From Trichobilharzia regenti (lineage: Eukaryota; Platyhelminthes; Trematoda; Strigeidida; Schistosomatidae): a stretch of 64,000 nucleotides of DNA. The notes below the pieces were generated by a model that searched no databases, had not been told where the DNA came from, and saw only the letters and a list, made by a program, of their open reading frames with translations. A program made the position numbers and the translations under genes. Location of the stretch: assembly GCA_944472135.2 (NCBI GenBank), contig OX235265.1:39405459-39469458 (forward strand), read 5' to 3'. Shown piece after piece: positions 21,175-31,085 of this stretch (positions are counted from its first letter, which is position 1; the number at the start of each line of letters is the position of its first letter).

Positions 21175-21665
21175 CTCGTCCCCCCGTCAAATACGTGCGA
21201 CTGAAGTCGGCTTGATCTACTTGGTGCAGGCGTCATCGTTGGCTTGTCTCGCTGTATCCATTTCTGGAGCTCGCCGACGTTCACGCGCCTCTTATTGTTC
21301 GCAATTGCGACTGTGTCTGCGTAACCCCATCTCGAAGTGACCATATATGGTCCTTCCCACTTTGGAAACTGTTTGCCTGACCCTGTCGAACATTCGTCCA
21401 TACTTCGGCTCACACTTTCATATGCTGCTTTCACCCGACATCCCAGCAGCGTCCCAAGTAGCAGCTCCATCGCTGACAGATCTTGAACGCCACTCAATTG
21501 CGCAGAAGCCTTGAAGTCCTGCCCGAAGATCCATATGTCTCCATCGAAAACAGCAGGGCATAGGCTTTCCATTTGTCGGTAGGCAGCGACACCAAATGTA
21601 ACAACAGAAGACAAGGGCCAGGCAACAGATCGTTTTATTATGAAAATCAACACGTATTTATACAT
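21153..21665 (-). CDS. Truncated Pol protein: integrase C-terminal tail reading from LTR to LTR
   Basis: A 170-codon frame beginning in the 5' LTR, crossing the whole interior and ending in the 3' LTR. Near its middle are SMDECSTGSGKQFPKWEGPY and VTSRWGYADTVAIANNK, resembling the GPY/F-type C-terminal module that follows the integrase core in Gypsy-like Pol. The DDE catalytic core, RT, RNase H, protease and Gag are all absent, so the element cannot move by itself. It is open only because the deletion left it in frame; translation is uncertain. Confidence 0.55.
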   Translation of the reverse strand: MYKYVLIFIIKRSVAWPLSSVVTFGVAAYRQMESLCPAVFDGDIWIFGQDFKASAQLSGVQDLSAMELLLGTLLGCRVKAAYESVSRSMDECSTGSGKQFPKWEGPYMVTSRWGYADTVAIANNKRRVNVGELQKWIQRDKPTMTPAPSRSSRLQSHVFDGGTSVVRAGC

Positions 21666-21932
21666 ATTTCACATACATTATTATAGCTTATGCAAGTAGA
21701 CAAGCGCAGTCATCTGGTTGGTTGTTTATCAGAAGTTAGGCAGACAAACGCAGACTTCTGATTGGCTGTTTCGGGATTCCTCGGCAAATAGAGTTCTCTA
21801 TCTGCGAATCATATTTTGCCACGTTAACTTTGCTGTGATTGGTTGTTGAATCAGCCTTGTTCATATTTTCTCACGGCCCATATTAACGTAGATTAGTGTC
21901 AACCAATCGGCTAGCAGCCTGCTCTCACCACA
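21597..21932 (-). repeat. 5' LTR
   Basis: Right copy of the 336-bp LTR; 5' LTR with respect to the minus-strand element. On that strand it is followed by the candidate primer-binding site TGGTGTCGCTGCC. Confidence 0.88.
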
Positions 21933-21982
21933 GTAGTAGTAGGTAGTAGGCAGTAGGTAGTAGGTAGTAGGTAGTAGGTAGA
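21933..21982. repeat. TAG/TAGG simple repeat
   Basis: Imperfect run of gtag and gtaggta units directly right of the LTR element; continues the TAG repeat on its left flank. Confidence 0.9.
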
Positions 21983-22454
21983 AACGCTTTCAACATCGTG
22001 ATAATAATAACAATAATAATAAACTGTTAAAATAATGAAAACGGATAATTACTAAAAAAAATCTAATTAAAAATAAATAAATAAAAGGATTATATTAAAA
22101 GTGCATGAACTGAAGTAAAAACATAATAATGTCAATAATGAATACTATCCCAGCCAGCTGTTTCAGGCAAAAAAGTGACCTAATTCATATATATTCATTG
22201 AAAAGAAGATTATTAATAGGTTATAGAATGAAGGTCACCTACCACTGACTGATAAGTTATTATCACACATGTTATTTTATATGGGGTGAACAAATACAAC
22301 AGTTTTACGAATAGAAGAATAAGTAGAAAACACGTCTTACATTCAATATTTCTTAGACTCATGTCCACTACATAACTAGTAAGCGTATCAGCTGCATTGA
22401 GTTCAAAGGATGCGTATCAAAAGTTCATTGGTGGAAGACTTTGAGTATATTTAT
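21983..22454. other. AT-rich interval, nothing recognised
   Basis: No motif recognised. Confidence 0.45.
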
Positions 22455-22985
22455 ATTACTATAATTAGTAGTAGTAATCCCTTTGGATCCGAGTGAGAAA
22501 TTGGACTTCAGCAACACATCTCCATTTCACTGTCTTCTCTGCTCCACAATTGTCCATAACCACTCATTTCCTCTTCACATAACCTCCTCCACTATCATCC
22601 TCGGACACTTAAATTGTCGTTTCTGGCTCTGCGGCTTTGCATATAATGCCACTCAATAGTCCTCTCACTATGTGTCCGATCTTGTGCATCAATGACATAG
22701 CGGTTGGGACGCTCGCCGACTATGAACATGGTCCGGGGTTCGATCCCTGGCCACCGATGCACTCCTTTACCTCGCTAAGCCAGAAATAACTCTGGTAAAG
22801 AGGAAAGGTTGGGCGTGAGGCTAGTAACCCTATCCTGTAAAAATTAAACACTGCTACAGAAACTTCAAGCCACTAGCTTGTTGAAGCCCTATGTTCCACT
22901 GGGGACCGGAAGGATAGAAAAAAAATGTATCCGATCTCCCTTCGTATTTGTTAGACAACAAGTCCTTAGTTGGTTCTTTTACACA
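22455..22985 (-). mobile_element. RTE LINE 3' fragment split by a SINE
   Basis: Antisense RTE 3' region at 22455-22682, starting from its own tail beside AGTAGTAGTAAT. It is interrupted by the SINE at 22683-22924 and resumes to about 22985 (CCGATCTCCC...TATTTGTTAG, matching RTE around 37960-38000). Decayed; no open frame. Confidence 0.65.
22683..22924 (+). mobile_element. tRNA-Gly-headed SINE inserted in an RTE copy
   Basis: Full copy with head (B box GGGGTTCGATCCCTGG), body and tail GAAGCCCTATGTTCCACTGG followed by an A run. Flanked by atgtgtccgatct (22670-22682) and atgtatccgatct (22925-22937), a 13-bp target-site duplication with one mismatch. Confidence 0.88.
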
Positions 22986-23280
22986 AATCTCTTTGTTGCA
23001 TGGTTTAGACTAATTTCGTGCATAATATGCAAACTATCTTCCAAGTTATGTCGGTAAATAAATGCAACTGACCTTATTAATAAAGTTAAAATGTACAGTG
23101 TTGTTTTACACTTTCTTCTGTGTCATTCTTTCAATTTTATTTTTGTTTTCTTCAAGACCTTTTTCATTATCTATATAAACACTATATTGAATTAATTGTG
23201 TTCTTTGAGCTGGTTAATTGAATCGCGAAGCTTCCGTCCTACTTCTAGACAACATCCCCCCTTCAGCGCTGATATTTTTA
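22986..23280. other. AT-rich interval, nothing recognised
   Basis: No motif recognised. Confidence 0.4.
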
Positions 23281-23473
23281 TTTGACTCTAGTAACTAGTG
23301 TGATGTGTGTCTAGTCCTCTCTTTGGTGCAGACTGAATTCTATCAGTCAGGTTTGTAATGTGGTCACCAGTCTAGGTAGCTTTCCATCACGGTGCACATT
23401 GATGACTGACTGATAGAATTCAGTCTGCACCAAAGAGAGGACTAGGCATATCACACTAGTTACTAGAGTCAAA
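23281..23473. repeat. Foldback made of two inverted copies of an uncharacterised repeat tail
   Basis: About 23281-23350 is the reverse complement of about 23405-23473 with a few mismatches, separated by 54 nt. Each arm holds CAGTCTGCACCAAAGAGAGG and ACACTAGTTACTAG. The same arm sequence recurs at 33600-33690 and 39835-39910, so it is the tail of a dispersed repeat. Confidence 0.75.
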
Positions 23474-24085
23474 TCAAAATAACTTCTCATATTTACACAC
23501 TTAACATTTTGTTTGTGTTTATTTAATAGGCTTGATCATGGTCATTTCTGTGATTCGGTCTCATCAAACTCTTTCCAGTTACATGCTGAATTTGATTCCA
23601 TCGAATCGATGTTAGTTTTCAAGTTGCATCGATATTGTGTTGTTGTTGTTGTTTTCTTCTCATCTAATCTTTCAGTATGTTTCACCTTTAAACTTGCACT
23701 TCCACTTGATAAATAGATTCAATTTTCTTGTTAAGGTTATTTGATCATATTTGACTTAAATTGTTCTACATCTGCTTTTCATTAGAATAGTGTGTGAATT
23801 CCATTATTTCTTTTTATCTAAAGCATGCATATTTCCTCTTGAGAATAGTGTTTCTTTTTATTGTTTGTCATTTGGAAAATCCTCTTCTGTTTTCCAGAGA
23901 CTTACTTTTTCGTTCTTCTGTTTTATCTGAACACTAGTTGGAGTTGCTCAGTGATTACATGTGTGTGTGTGTGTGCGTGGGTGGCTGGGTGTACATTCAT
24001 TTTCTTGCTTATCTAAAACGAATACCAGTGCTGAATAGTAGTAATGAATTCAATTTGTAAATATCTCCCATAGGCTTCACATTTC
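23474..24085. other. AT-rich interval with TG repeat
   Basis: A short TG repeat lies at about 23960-23976. No gene recognised; the 67-codon frame at 23513-23716 has no recognisable motif. Confidence 0.45.
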
Positions 24086-24267
24086 ATTAGGCAGCATATA
24101 TGATGCAATTGTTGATTGTATGAGATGATTTCATCATTTATTGCTTGTTTTTTCTTTCTATCTAAATATTTTCGTAAAAGTATCCTTAGACAGGAAGTTT
24201 TACTTTTACAAGTGGTAGAAATTTTCTAAAGCAAGCTAGTTAGTTAACTAGGCGAGATTATTATTAG

Positions 24268-24425
24268 CTGGTGGTCGAGCTGAAAATCACGAATCAGTAG
24301 AAGTTAGAATTTATGGGCTGGGCACTGAGTCGGCTCCCAGTGGCTGAATGGTATACGAGATAGCTTGCCTTGTAACTGGATGGTCCTGAGTTCGAAACTC
24401 AAAGGGGTGAGTACTGGCGAGGAGT
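24268..24425 (+). mobile_element. tRNA-like head of the hammerhead SINE embedded in the PLE unit
   Basis: Lead block AGAAGTTAGAATTTATGGG, A-box-like CCCAGTGGCTGAATGG and B-box-like GAGTTCGAAACTC, at the same relative place as in copy 1. Confidence 0.65.
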
Positions 24426-24667
24426 TATTTACCTGAATGTTATTCTCATTATTAATGAATATCCCCTATCCTGAGAAAAGTTTTGAATAGTGACTATGAA
24501 GGTTATCCAAGCTACTATCTATAATAAGCTCACATTTCGTTTGGATAGCTAGGGGTGTGGCAACTCGAACTGCTGCACATATGTGCAAACAACTACGTTA
24601 AAACCAGTCAGTCAGTCAGTCAGATAGCTAAGAAATAGCGATATTGTCGTCTAATTGGTTTTAATTT

Positions 24668-25150
24668 ATGGATAATTCCCATTCTCAAGAGAAGGATCAC
24701 ATTATCTCTGAGAAGAACATTCTTTGCAGTAACACTAAGAATAGTGTTCTCCAGTCGCCCACTGATCTGCAGAAGCCTCAAGGACAAGATCCCGCATCTG
24801 ACCACTTCTATGTGCATATCTGTCAGTTCACCTGCTGCTGTGAAGCCAGGTACATCGGTCGTTCGACGCGCACCCTGTCCAAGAGGATTCAAGAACACTA
24901 TCCAGCATGGTTACGAAAAGGCAATAGTGGTGCTATAAAGAGTACGGTAATTGAACATCTGATTAACACACTGATCATTCCATCTCAAAAGACACCTCCC
25001 TTCAAAGTGATCTACAGAGTCAAGAATAACCTATCAAAGGCAATATGGTTTCGTCTTCTCTGTATTGCTGAAGCTCTGTCCATTCACATAGAAAAACCTG
25101 AGCTGTGGATACAAAAGAGAATTACTCAGCCACTTCTACTGTCGTGGTAA
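24668..25150 (+). CDS. GIY-YIG endonuclease domain protein of a Penelope-like element
   Basis: Uninterrupted 160-codon frame almost identical to 6371-6853. It keeps the Cys cluster CQFTCCC, ARYIGRSTRTLSKRIQEH (the Arg after YIGRST is the residue usual for this fold; the partner has Pro), the WLRKG and IEHL blocks and the ELWIQKR end. The first in-frame Met follows shortly after a CAGT repeat. No reverse transcriptase part. The family function is DNA nicking during retrotransposition; activity here is unknown. Of the two copies this one looks less damaged. Confidence 0.72.
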   Translation: MDNSHSQEKDHIISEKNILCSNTKNSVLQSPTDLQKPQGQDPASDHFYVHICQFTCCCEARYIGRSTRTLSKRIQEHYPAWLRKGNSGAIKSTVIEHLINTLIIPSQKTPPFKVIYRVKNNLSKAIWFRLLCIAEALSIHIEKPELWIQKRITQPLLLSW

Positions 25151-25582
25151 CGACTTTGTTGATTTTGAGGACTTAATTTTGTTTGATTGCCTGTTCTTTA
25201 ATTGCTTATAATTCCTCTATTCATTTAGAACGCTTACGTAATTTCGTATCCTGAGTAAAACTCAATCATCAAACTATTCATATTATTACATAACTTCTTT
25301 TTTGATAACTGTTTGTGACAACTCGTCACCTTTGTTACTATCCTAATTTCAGTAATACCTAATTTTTTTTGATTGATTTTGTATTACGTAACTCCAATTA
25401 CCAATCTCCACCTGTTCAGTTAAAATAACCATGATAAATTGTAATTTTGTTTGACAAACTTGATTTGCACATACATACAAAATAATATATATATGTATAT
25501 ATTTGCGATTGTAGAGCTAAGAAAATGAATAGGCCGGCAAAAAGAGACTCTTCACTGACTTACGTGCTTTGTTTTCATTAAT

Positions 25583-25939
25583 TGGTTTTGCTTTTGGTGA
25601 GAGGACATGCATTCTTTTTGTATTAACAATGTTAGCCTCATAGGGTGTCTTACGTATTTGTTAGAGTAGCCTCCAAGATCACTTGACAAAATACCGTACA
25701 GTGTATAACTTTAGCAACTGTATGCATATTCATGTGAAGTTTTTTTGCGGTCTGACAGCCTTGAGCCTCAGTACTCGTTACAAACCTGTTAAGACTTGTG
25801 AGCCCAGAGTAGAATAGTCAATTCTTTGGTTATCTCATTTCCTATACTTACCAATTAGTTACGTAATAAACTTTTAAAGGTGCATCACAGATACTTTTTT
25901 GATATATTTATTCACTTCTCTATTTTAAATATTTATTAG
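25583..25939 (+). other. Intron sequence upstream of the convertase exon
   Basis: No repeat recognised. The end is pyrimidine/AT-rich and terminates in TTATTAG, a usable 3' splice site. Confidence 0.6.
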
Positions 25940-26168
25940 ATATGGTTTAATGGATGCCGCAGCTATGGTTGACTTGGCTTTGAACTGGACTAATGTACCA
26001 CCACAACGTGTATGCGAAGCTCAAGCACCAATGACTGGCAGTCCAATTACAATACGACAAATGTCAAAGGAAAACTTAGCCTTAACTACTGATGGTTGTG
26101 AATCAGCTGCAGCACTTGCTGGTGATCTATCACATCGAGTTGTTCATCTAGAACATGTACAAGCTAAA
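25940..26168 (+). CDS. Internal exon of a furin/kexin-like proprotein convertase
   Basis: After an AG at 25938-25939 the frame reads YGLMDAAAMVDLALNW, then VPPQRVCEAQAP, and ends HRVVHLEHVQAK before GTAAGT. In furin, PC2 and kexin-family proteases the motif FGYGLxDAxAMVxLAxxW closes the subtilisin (S8) catalytic domain, and PQRxC...LEHVQ(A/V) opens the P domain that stabilises it. The exon is 229 bp, begins with the last base of a codon and ends on a codon boundary. Such enzymes cleave precursors at paired basic residues in the secretory pathway. The catalytic exons and the rest of the P domain were not found in the window, so neighbouring introns are long and repeat-filled. Exon codons show no decay. 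Which convertase type it is cannot be decided from this exon. Confidence 0.85.
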
Positions 26169-26449
26169 GTAAGTTCGTCAATTCTTTTTTTTTTGGTTGT
26201 TGTTTGTTTTTGCCTTCATTTTCTTGTTTGCTTTCCTCTGATAATTATTAATTAAGTTAAATAAAAACCGTTGATAGAATAACAAGTCACTCGTTTTAAA
26301 ACTGAAGAGTCAATATTTACTTTAATTAAGTCAACATAAACACTAATGCGAAGCTTTTTATGTCAAGCTGTATTGAATATTCGTCATTTTAGTTATCCAG
26401 TGTAAATTCCTGTCTTGTGATTCTGCTTATATATATATATATACATATA
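26169..26449 (+). other. Start of the intron downstream of the convertase exon
   Basis: Begins with the donor GTAAGT, followed by a T-rich stretch. A TA repeat lies near 26431-26449. No further exon recognised. Confidence 0.6.
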
Positions 26450-27075
26450 ACTCCCTTAGGTCCCGATTGAAGCATAAGGCTTTAACAGTGTATCTTCATT
26501 TCATCCTACCCTATATGCTCATCTTTGGCTGGCTCCACGATTACTCCTAGGTCGTCATCTCTTGTTCATACAATCCCCTCCATGTTACCCTTGAACCCCA
26601 ACTTGCCCAACTCGTTGTTTCCCAGTCGTGTTCCAAACAAGGTCATGCCTGGCTCGTAATGTCGCTCAACTGTCTCCTCAGAGGGTGTTTGATGCATCTC
26701 GATGTCTTTCTGCATGTATGTTGGGTAATAGGTTGTTTGTTGGTCCCTTTCTCGAGTTTCTTCATTCTAATCCTTTCTGGCGGGTTTTCTCGTCCGTAGT
26801 ATAAAGCTAGCGAAGACAGCTGTTAATAAAAGTTTGAAGTAGACCGTTAGAAGTACCTTCGGTGATGTCGAATTTCTCCCGTTAATAGCGATTAGTGCTT
26901 CTTGTTGTTGTTGGTTGGTTGGTTGGTTGGTTATCTTCATCACCTCCGTCTCCTCTGTGTTCACTTGAAGTCCTGTCTTGGTTGTCTTCTTCTTCTGTCA
27001 ATTTATTGGTTTTCGTACGTATCTCTTCGAATCTGTGTGAAATTAACCATAAATCATCTACGTAGTTCGAACCTT
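26450..27075 (-). mobile_element. RTE LINE 3' fragment including part of the RT palm
   Basis: Minus strand: a degenerate RT catalytic block YVDDLWLISH (F/YADD position) near 27040-27070, then the KTNKLTEE linker. The C-terminal region and the 3' end with CCTTATGCTTCAATCGGGAC near 26460-26490 follow. A GGTT repeat interrupts at about 26912-26932. Frameshifted throughout. Confidence 0.7.
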
Positions 27076-27120
27076 CTAGAGTTTTCGTTTTTACCCAATG
27101 TGTGGTTTTGCTTAGTCTCA

Positions 27121-28350
27121 GTTATGTCTTAATAGGCCAACAAGGGAGGGATAATGGCTGTGCACGAACTTCTTTTGAATGCATAGTTTAGGTTTAATAG
27201 TTCGAATGTCTATCGCCTGCCTCAGCTGTGTGTGTGTGTGCAGTAGACGAATACGAAGTCTATTAGAAAGATTCCGTGGGATACGATGAATTACTTTGAA
27301 AGCTCTCGTTTTCTCCACTACATACATGACCAATATCAATTAGATGTGACAAAATTGAGCTACGGATTGTTTTTGTCTGTCCTTTACCAAACCACGATGG
27401 GAGATGTTCACTAACACGTTGGCTAAGCTGTCTGGTAGTACGCCCAACATAACTGTCACCGCAGGTGCAGTTGAATTGATAAATGGGTCACTTGGGAGAA
27501 GCGTATATAGAAAAAGCACATTCACAGGGCAATACACAAACACTTCCTTAGTTACGTGCCCACTAAATATAAAAGAAATGTTGTTAAATGTCTTATGACC
27601 AGAGCAAGAAAGATATGTACGGATGACTTCTTACAAAAGGAATTTCAATATATTCACGATTCCTTGATGTAGATGGGCTATCCGCGTAGTTTCATAAAGA
27701 AACATATGAAAACATCAAAGAGAAAACCTGAGACTCTGACTGCACGTAAAAACCTCTATTTATTAAGTTGCAATTTAATGGTGAGATTTTATTCCAGAAA
27801 CTTTCCAGGAGTATACGAAGAACGTTTTACGCAGCATACCTATGTTTGTCATTCCCTATCCGACGAATGATTGGAACGCAAACGAAGGATAAGCTTGATA
27901 GTTTTGCCGCATCTATGTGCATTTATCAATTCAACTGCACCTGCGGTGACAGTTATGTTGGGCGTACTACCAGACAGCTTAGCCAGCGTGTTAGTGAACA
28001 TCTCCCATCGTGGTTTGGTAAGGGATAGACAAAAACAATCCGTAGCTCAATTCTGTCACATTTAATTGATAGTGGTCATGTAGTGGAGAAAACGAGAGCT
28101 TTCAAAGTAATTCATCGTATCCCACGGAATCTTTCCAATAGACTTCGTATTCGTCTACTGCACACACACACACACAGCTGAGGTAGGCGATAGACATTCG
28201 AACTATTAAACCTAAACTATGCATTCAAAAGAAGTTCGTGCACAGCCATTATCCCTCCCTTGTTGGCCTATTAAGACATAACCATCTAATGACTTCTACA
28301 CCACCCCTTGTTTATAGTTTTTCAACCTCTTTCATGTCATCCTTTAATCT
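27121..28350 (+). mobile_element. Penelope-like element E, 5'-truncated with an inverted copy of its own 3' end
   Basis: Plus-strand PLE coding sequence starts at about 27487 and runs to the GIY-YIG C-terminus and 3' UTR. Immediately left of it, 27121-27486 is the reverse complement of 27920-28282 (about 365 bp). The truncation point therefore abuts an inverted copy of the element's own end, the same architecture as other PLE copies here but including coding sequence. Confidence 0.78.
27487..28290 (+). pseudogene. Linker and GIY-YIG region of Penelope-like element E
   Basis: Broken frames read in order: SVYRKSTFTGQYTN, RARKICTDDFLQKEFQYIHD, then MGYPRSFIKKHMK, CIYQFNCTCGDSYVGRTTRQ, SQRVSEHLPSWFGKG and FKVIHRIPRNLSNRLRIR. 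These are the post-RT linker, the Cys-containing YVGRT nuclease block and the C-terminal region of a PLE protein. Several stops and frameshifts make it a pseudogene. It is the longest PLE protein remnant in the window. Confidence 0.78.
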
Positions 28351-29334
28351 TATCATATCTTCATTAAAAACGTATCTCATTTACTTCCCTTACAATCAAT
28401 CCAGCATTACTTAATCGGTTCATTTGTTTTTTACTAGCCTTTATCGACTAGTTTCAGGTAATCAAGATCTCTTGCATTAATTATAACAGCCTAACACTAA
28501 TACTCATATGAATATCATATCTATCTATATATTTGAAATTGAATTAATAAATGTATATTGGAAAAATCAAAACAAAAAACAATGGGAGCATACTTTTTTA
28601 ATTACCATCTTTCGAAATTTTCCCCTTAGCCTAACACTTGAATATGGATAAATACGGATTAAATTCAACAGTAGGTTTCTAGCATATCTATGAGGAAAGT
28701 AGTTTTATCGCTTCTTAACCATTTCGCTGAAATTAGAAAACGTTGTTTCATCAGCAGCATAAATTTGTCTGCAAAAGAGCATTTTTTTACTAGTCCATGG
28801 ATATTCTTTAGCTTTATGCATCAATAATCTTCAATACAGACTGAATATATATATAAAGAATAGTTTATGAATCCTTTGAATGAATTTCAGTAATTCTATA
28901 AATGGTCTAGATTTTAATTTATTCCCCACGATAACAGCTGAATGGATGAATTAATTCATTGAATGAAAGTGAATTAAGAAAAAGTCACTATAGAATTTTA
29001 TTAATCAATAATGATGAGTTTTTTTAAAATCTTAAGACTCTTCTCCACAAGTGCTTCTTCACTCCACTAAAATTTTATTTTTTCTATATCTGGTGGGTGG
29101 GGGGAAGGAGTTGAGCGGCGAAGAGTTAAGTTGGTTAGACTGTGTCTTTTAGGCACTTCAGTTAGTCTGCATTCAGAAAACTGTTACAAGAAATTCTCAC
29201 GCCTGCATTATCTACTACAGTAGTTTTATAAGATAGTGAGGCTGAGACAAATAAAAACTATCGATAAAATATAGTCGTCACCAGTGTATTAACAGTTCCT
29301 CTGGTGTTGTAATCATTACTTCCTTTTTTAAGTA
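28351..29334. other. AT-rich interval, nothing recognised
   Basis: The left end may be further PLE 3' UTR. No gene recognised. A G-rich run lies near 29095-29106. Confidence 0.45.
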
Positions 29335-29800
29335 TTGGTTTGTAGGGATTCGCTTCATTGGTTACAAGATTTCATCATTAGCTGACATTGGTTAGAGAAC
29401 CATTGGAAAACCTTGAAGACATTGACCAGCAGTTGCGCTATATCGTGAATTGGCAGAAGTTAAAATTCATGGGCCGGCCATTGGATTGGGTCCCGGTGAC
29501 CATTAAGCCACTGGGACCCGATCCAGTTGTCCTTGAATTCTAATTTCTGCCATTATAATCATCGAGGGACTATTAAACAGCCGTTCCGTCTTAGTTTGGC
29601 ACCCTTCAGCACTACGCATCAATGATCCTGTTGTGAATCAAACCTAGGACCTTGAGGTTACGGGGTCAAGCTTGTTGACCATTCAGCCACTGAAACAGAA
29701 TCCACTACTTCTGCATGAATTCTAGCTTCACCAGCCAATGTCGTCAGTGACTTGGTGGTGAACCCTACTGACCACGACTCATCATTAGAACTCTGGGGAA
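29335..29800. mobile_element. Rearranged hammerhead-SINE fragments
   Basis: Left: an antisense 3' part (GATTTCATCATTAGCTGACA, then CCATTGGAAAACC) joins a sense lead block GGCAGAAGTTAAAATTCATG. Right: an antisense hammerhead remnant (about 29569-29618) and head with B-box-like sequence near 29632-29645. The pieces are inverted relative to each other and decayed. Confidence 0.6.
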
Positions 29801-30089
29801 CTATGTCTTGTACTTAGTCACTAATGTGTATTGGGTCAGAGGACGATTCCATTTATTTCTGCAGGTCAGGACTACAGAACACATTCCTAAGTAGCTGCAA
29901 GGATATATAAAATTGCCTGATCCAATTAACCCTGAAAACTGATATTTCAATAAGTGTGTTTGTTTTTTGTTCAAAAGAGAAAGAATAAATAATACCCATG
30001 TGATATAAGTTAGAAAGACAGTTAAAAGTCAGCGAACAGCATTCTCCTCGTAACCCTTTGTCAATCACGTCTCAAAAACCGTTAATGCA
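29801..30089. other. Interval with no recognised feature
   Basis: No motif recognised. Confidence 0.4.
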
Positions 30090-30430
30090 CAGCTCTTGCC
30101 ACGCCGGGCCTCACGCTGTCCCTCGAAGCCTTTCAGAAACGCTTAGTACTAACGGATGCAAAAACCAGAATACAGATTGGCGACTCGAGAATTCTTTATT
30201 CTAACACCAACATATAACCAGCATAATAAACTAAGGTCTAAGAACAAACATTACAACTATAAATCAAGATATTACTTCTGACAGTTTTTTTCTAGGTCTT
30301 TTCTGAACAGCGACAGATGAGACGATGACTGGCAGATTGATGAGCCGCGAAAATTATGGGGAAGTTGGGTTTGAGCAAACAACCATGAATTGATCGTTCA
30401 ATCTTCAACTACATTGACACCCCTCTTCAA
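30090..30430. repeat. Uncharacterised repeat Y, copy 1
   Basis: Shares with 30790-31085, in the same orientation, the blocks CTCACGCTGTCC, AAAACCAGAATACAG, TTCTTTATTCT, TTTTTCTAGGTCTTTTCTGA, TTGAGCAAACAACCATGA and TTGATCGTTCAATCTTCAAC. Type unknown; the repeated flank suggests an old LTR or duplicated repeat. Confidence 0.65.
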
Positions 30431-30699
30431 AAGTTCTACAGTTAAATAGTGTTCTAAGGAAATCTGTCAACAGATATCACTGAAACAATGATAGTCCTTT
30501 TTAGTCGTGTAAACATAATTTCATGATTTTCATATTTTGTCTTGTTTGAAAGCTGCAAAACAGTTTAGATTACGTACTTTGAAATTATTATTATTATTTC
30601 CCGTTTGCTTGATTTTACTGAAATGAAACCATATGTTGTCTGTGTTATTGTTTCAACAATGCTTTCAAATCAACAAGATGGATATTTAGTTGTTATAAC

Positions 30700-30775
30700 C
30701 TAAGTGGCCTAGGAGATAAGGCTTTCGCGTTTGAAATGGTGGACACTGGGTTGGAGTCTAAGCGAGAACAACATT
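30700..30775 (+). mobile_element. tRNA-like SINE head fragment
   Basis: AAGTGGCCTAGGAGATAAGG and CACTGGGTTGGAGTCTAAGC at tRNA-like spacing resemble the Smalpha head at 31729-31801. The B box is damaged. Confidence 0.5.
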
Positions 30776-30789
30776 GTCAAATGTCCAGG

Positions 30790-31085
30790 TCTAACTACAC
30801 TGGACTTCACACTGTCCTTAGAAGACTTTCAGGAACTATGCGCAATAACCAACGCGAAAAACCAGAACACAAATTGGTGACACAAGAACCCTTTATTCTT
30901 GCACCAATACAGAGCCAACCATAAGGTTACTGTGCACAAAGTTTCTGATAGTTTTTCTCCGTCTTCCAACGGACAGCGAACGATGGAACGATGACTGCAG
31001 TATCGATGACTCCCACCAAAAATATAGAGTTGGGTTTGAACAAACAACCATGAGTTGATCGTTCAATCTTCAACTGCACTGACAA
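30790..31085. repeat. Uncharacterised repeat Y, copy 2
   Basis: Second, diverged direct copy of the 30090-30430 repeat, sharing AAAACCAGAACACA, CCCTTTATTCTTGC, TTTGAACAAACAACCATGAG and TTGATCGTTCAATCTTCAAC. Open frames crossing it are incidental. Confidence 0.65.

Larger units (their letters stand above)
20839..21932 (-). mobile_element. Internally deleted LTR retrotransposon
   Basis: Two 336-bp direct repeats (20839-21174 and 21597-21932) flank a 422-bp interior. They differ at one noticed position. Read on the minus strand, each LTR begins TGTGGTGAG and ends TTGTTACA, the TG...CA termini of LTR elements. Next to the 5' LTR is TGGTGTCGCTGCC, a plausible tRNA primer-binding site. Next to the 3' LTR is the purine tract GACGGGGGGACGAG. 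The interior encodes only an integrase tail. A 4-bp target duplication gtag fits but is ambiguous because the insertion lies in TAG repeats. The near-identical LTRs suggest recent insertion. Confidence 0.88.
24086..25582 (+). mobile_element. GIY-YIG-only Penelope-derived unit, copy 2
   Basis: Inverted near-identical partner of 5927-7439. It shares the AT-rich 5' part, embedded tRNA-like head (24268-24425), GACT-type run, GIY-YIG frame, 3' UTR and pLTR end. Both units end within a few bases of each other in alignment. Confidence 0.75.

Noticed and set aside
26171..26255. Extension of the convertase reading frame past 26168
   Set aside because: A GTAAGT donor follows the conserved LEHVQAK block, and the continuation is a T-rich intron translation.
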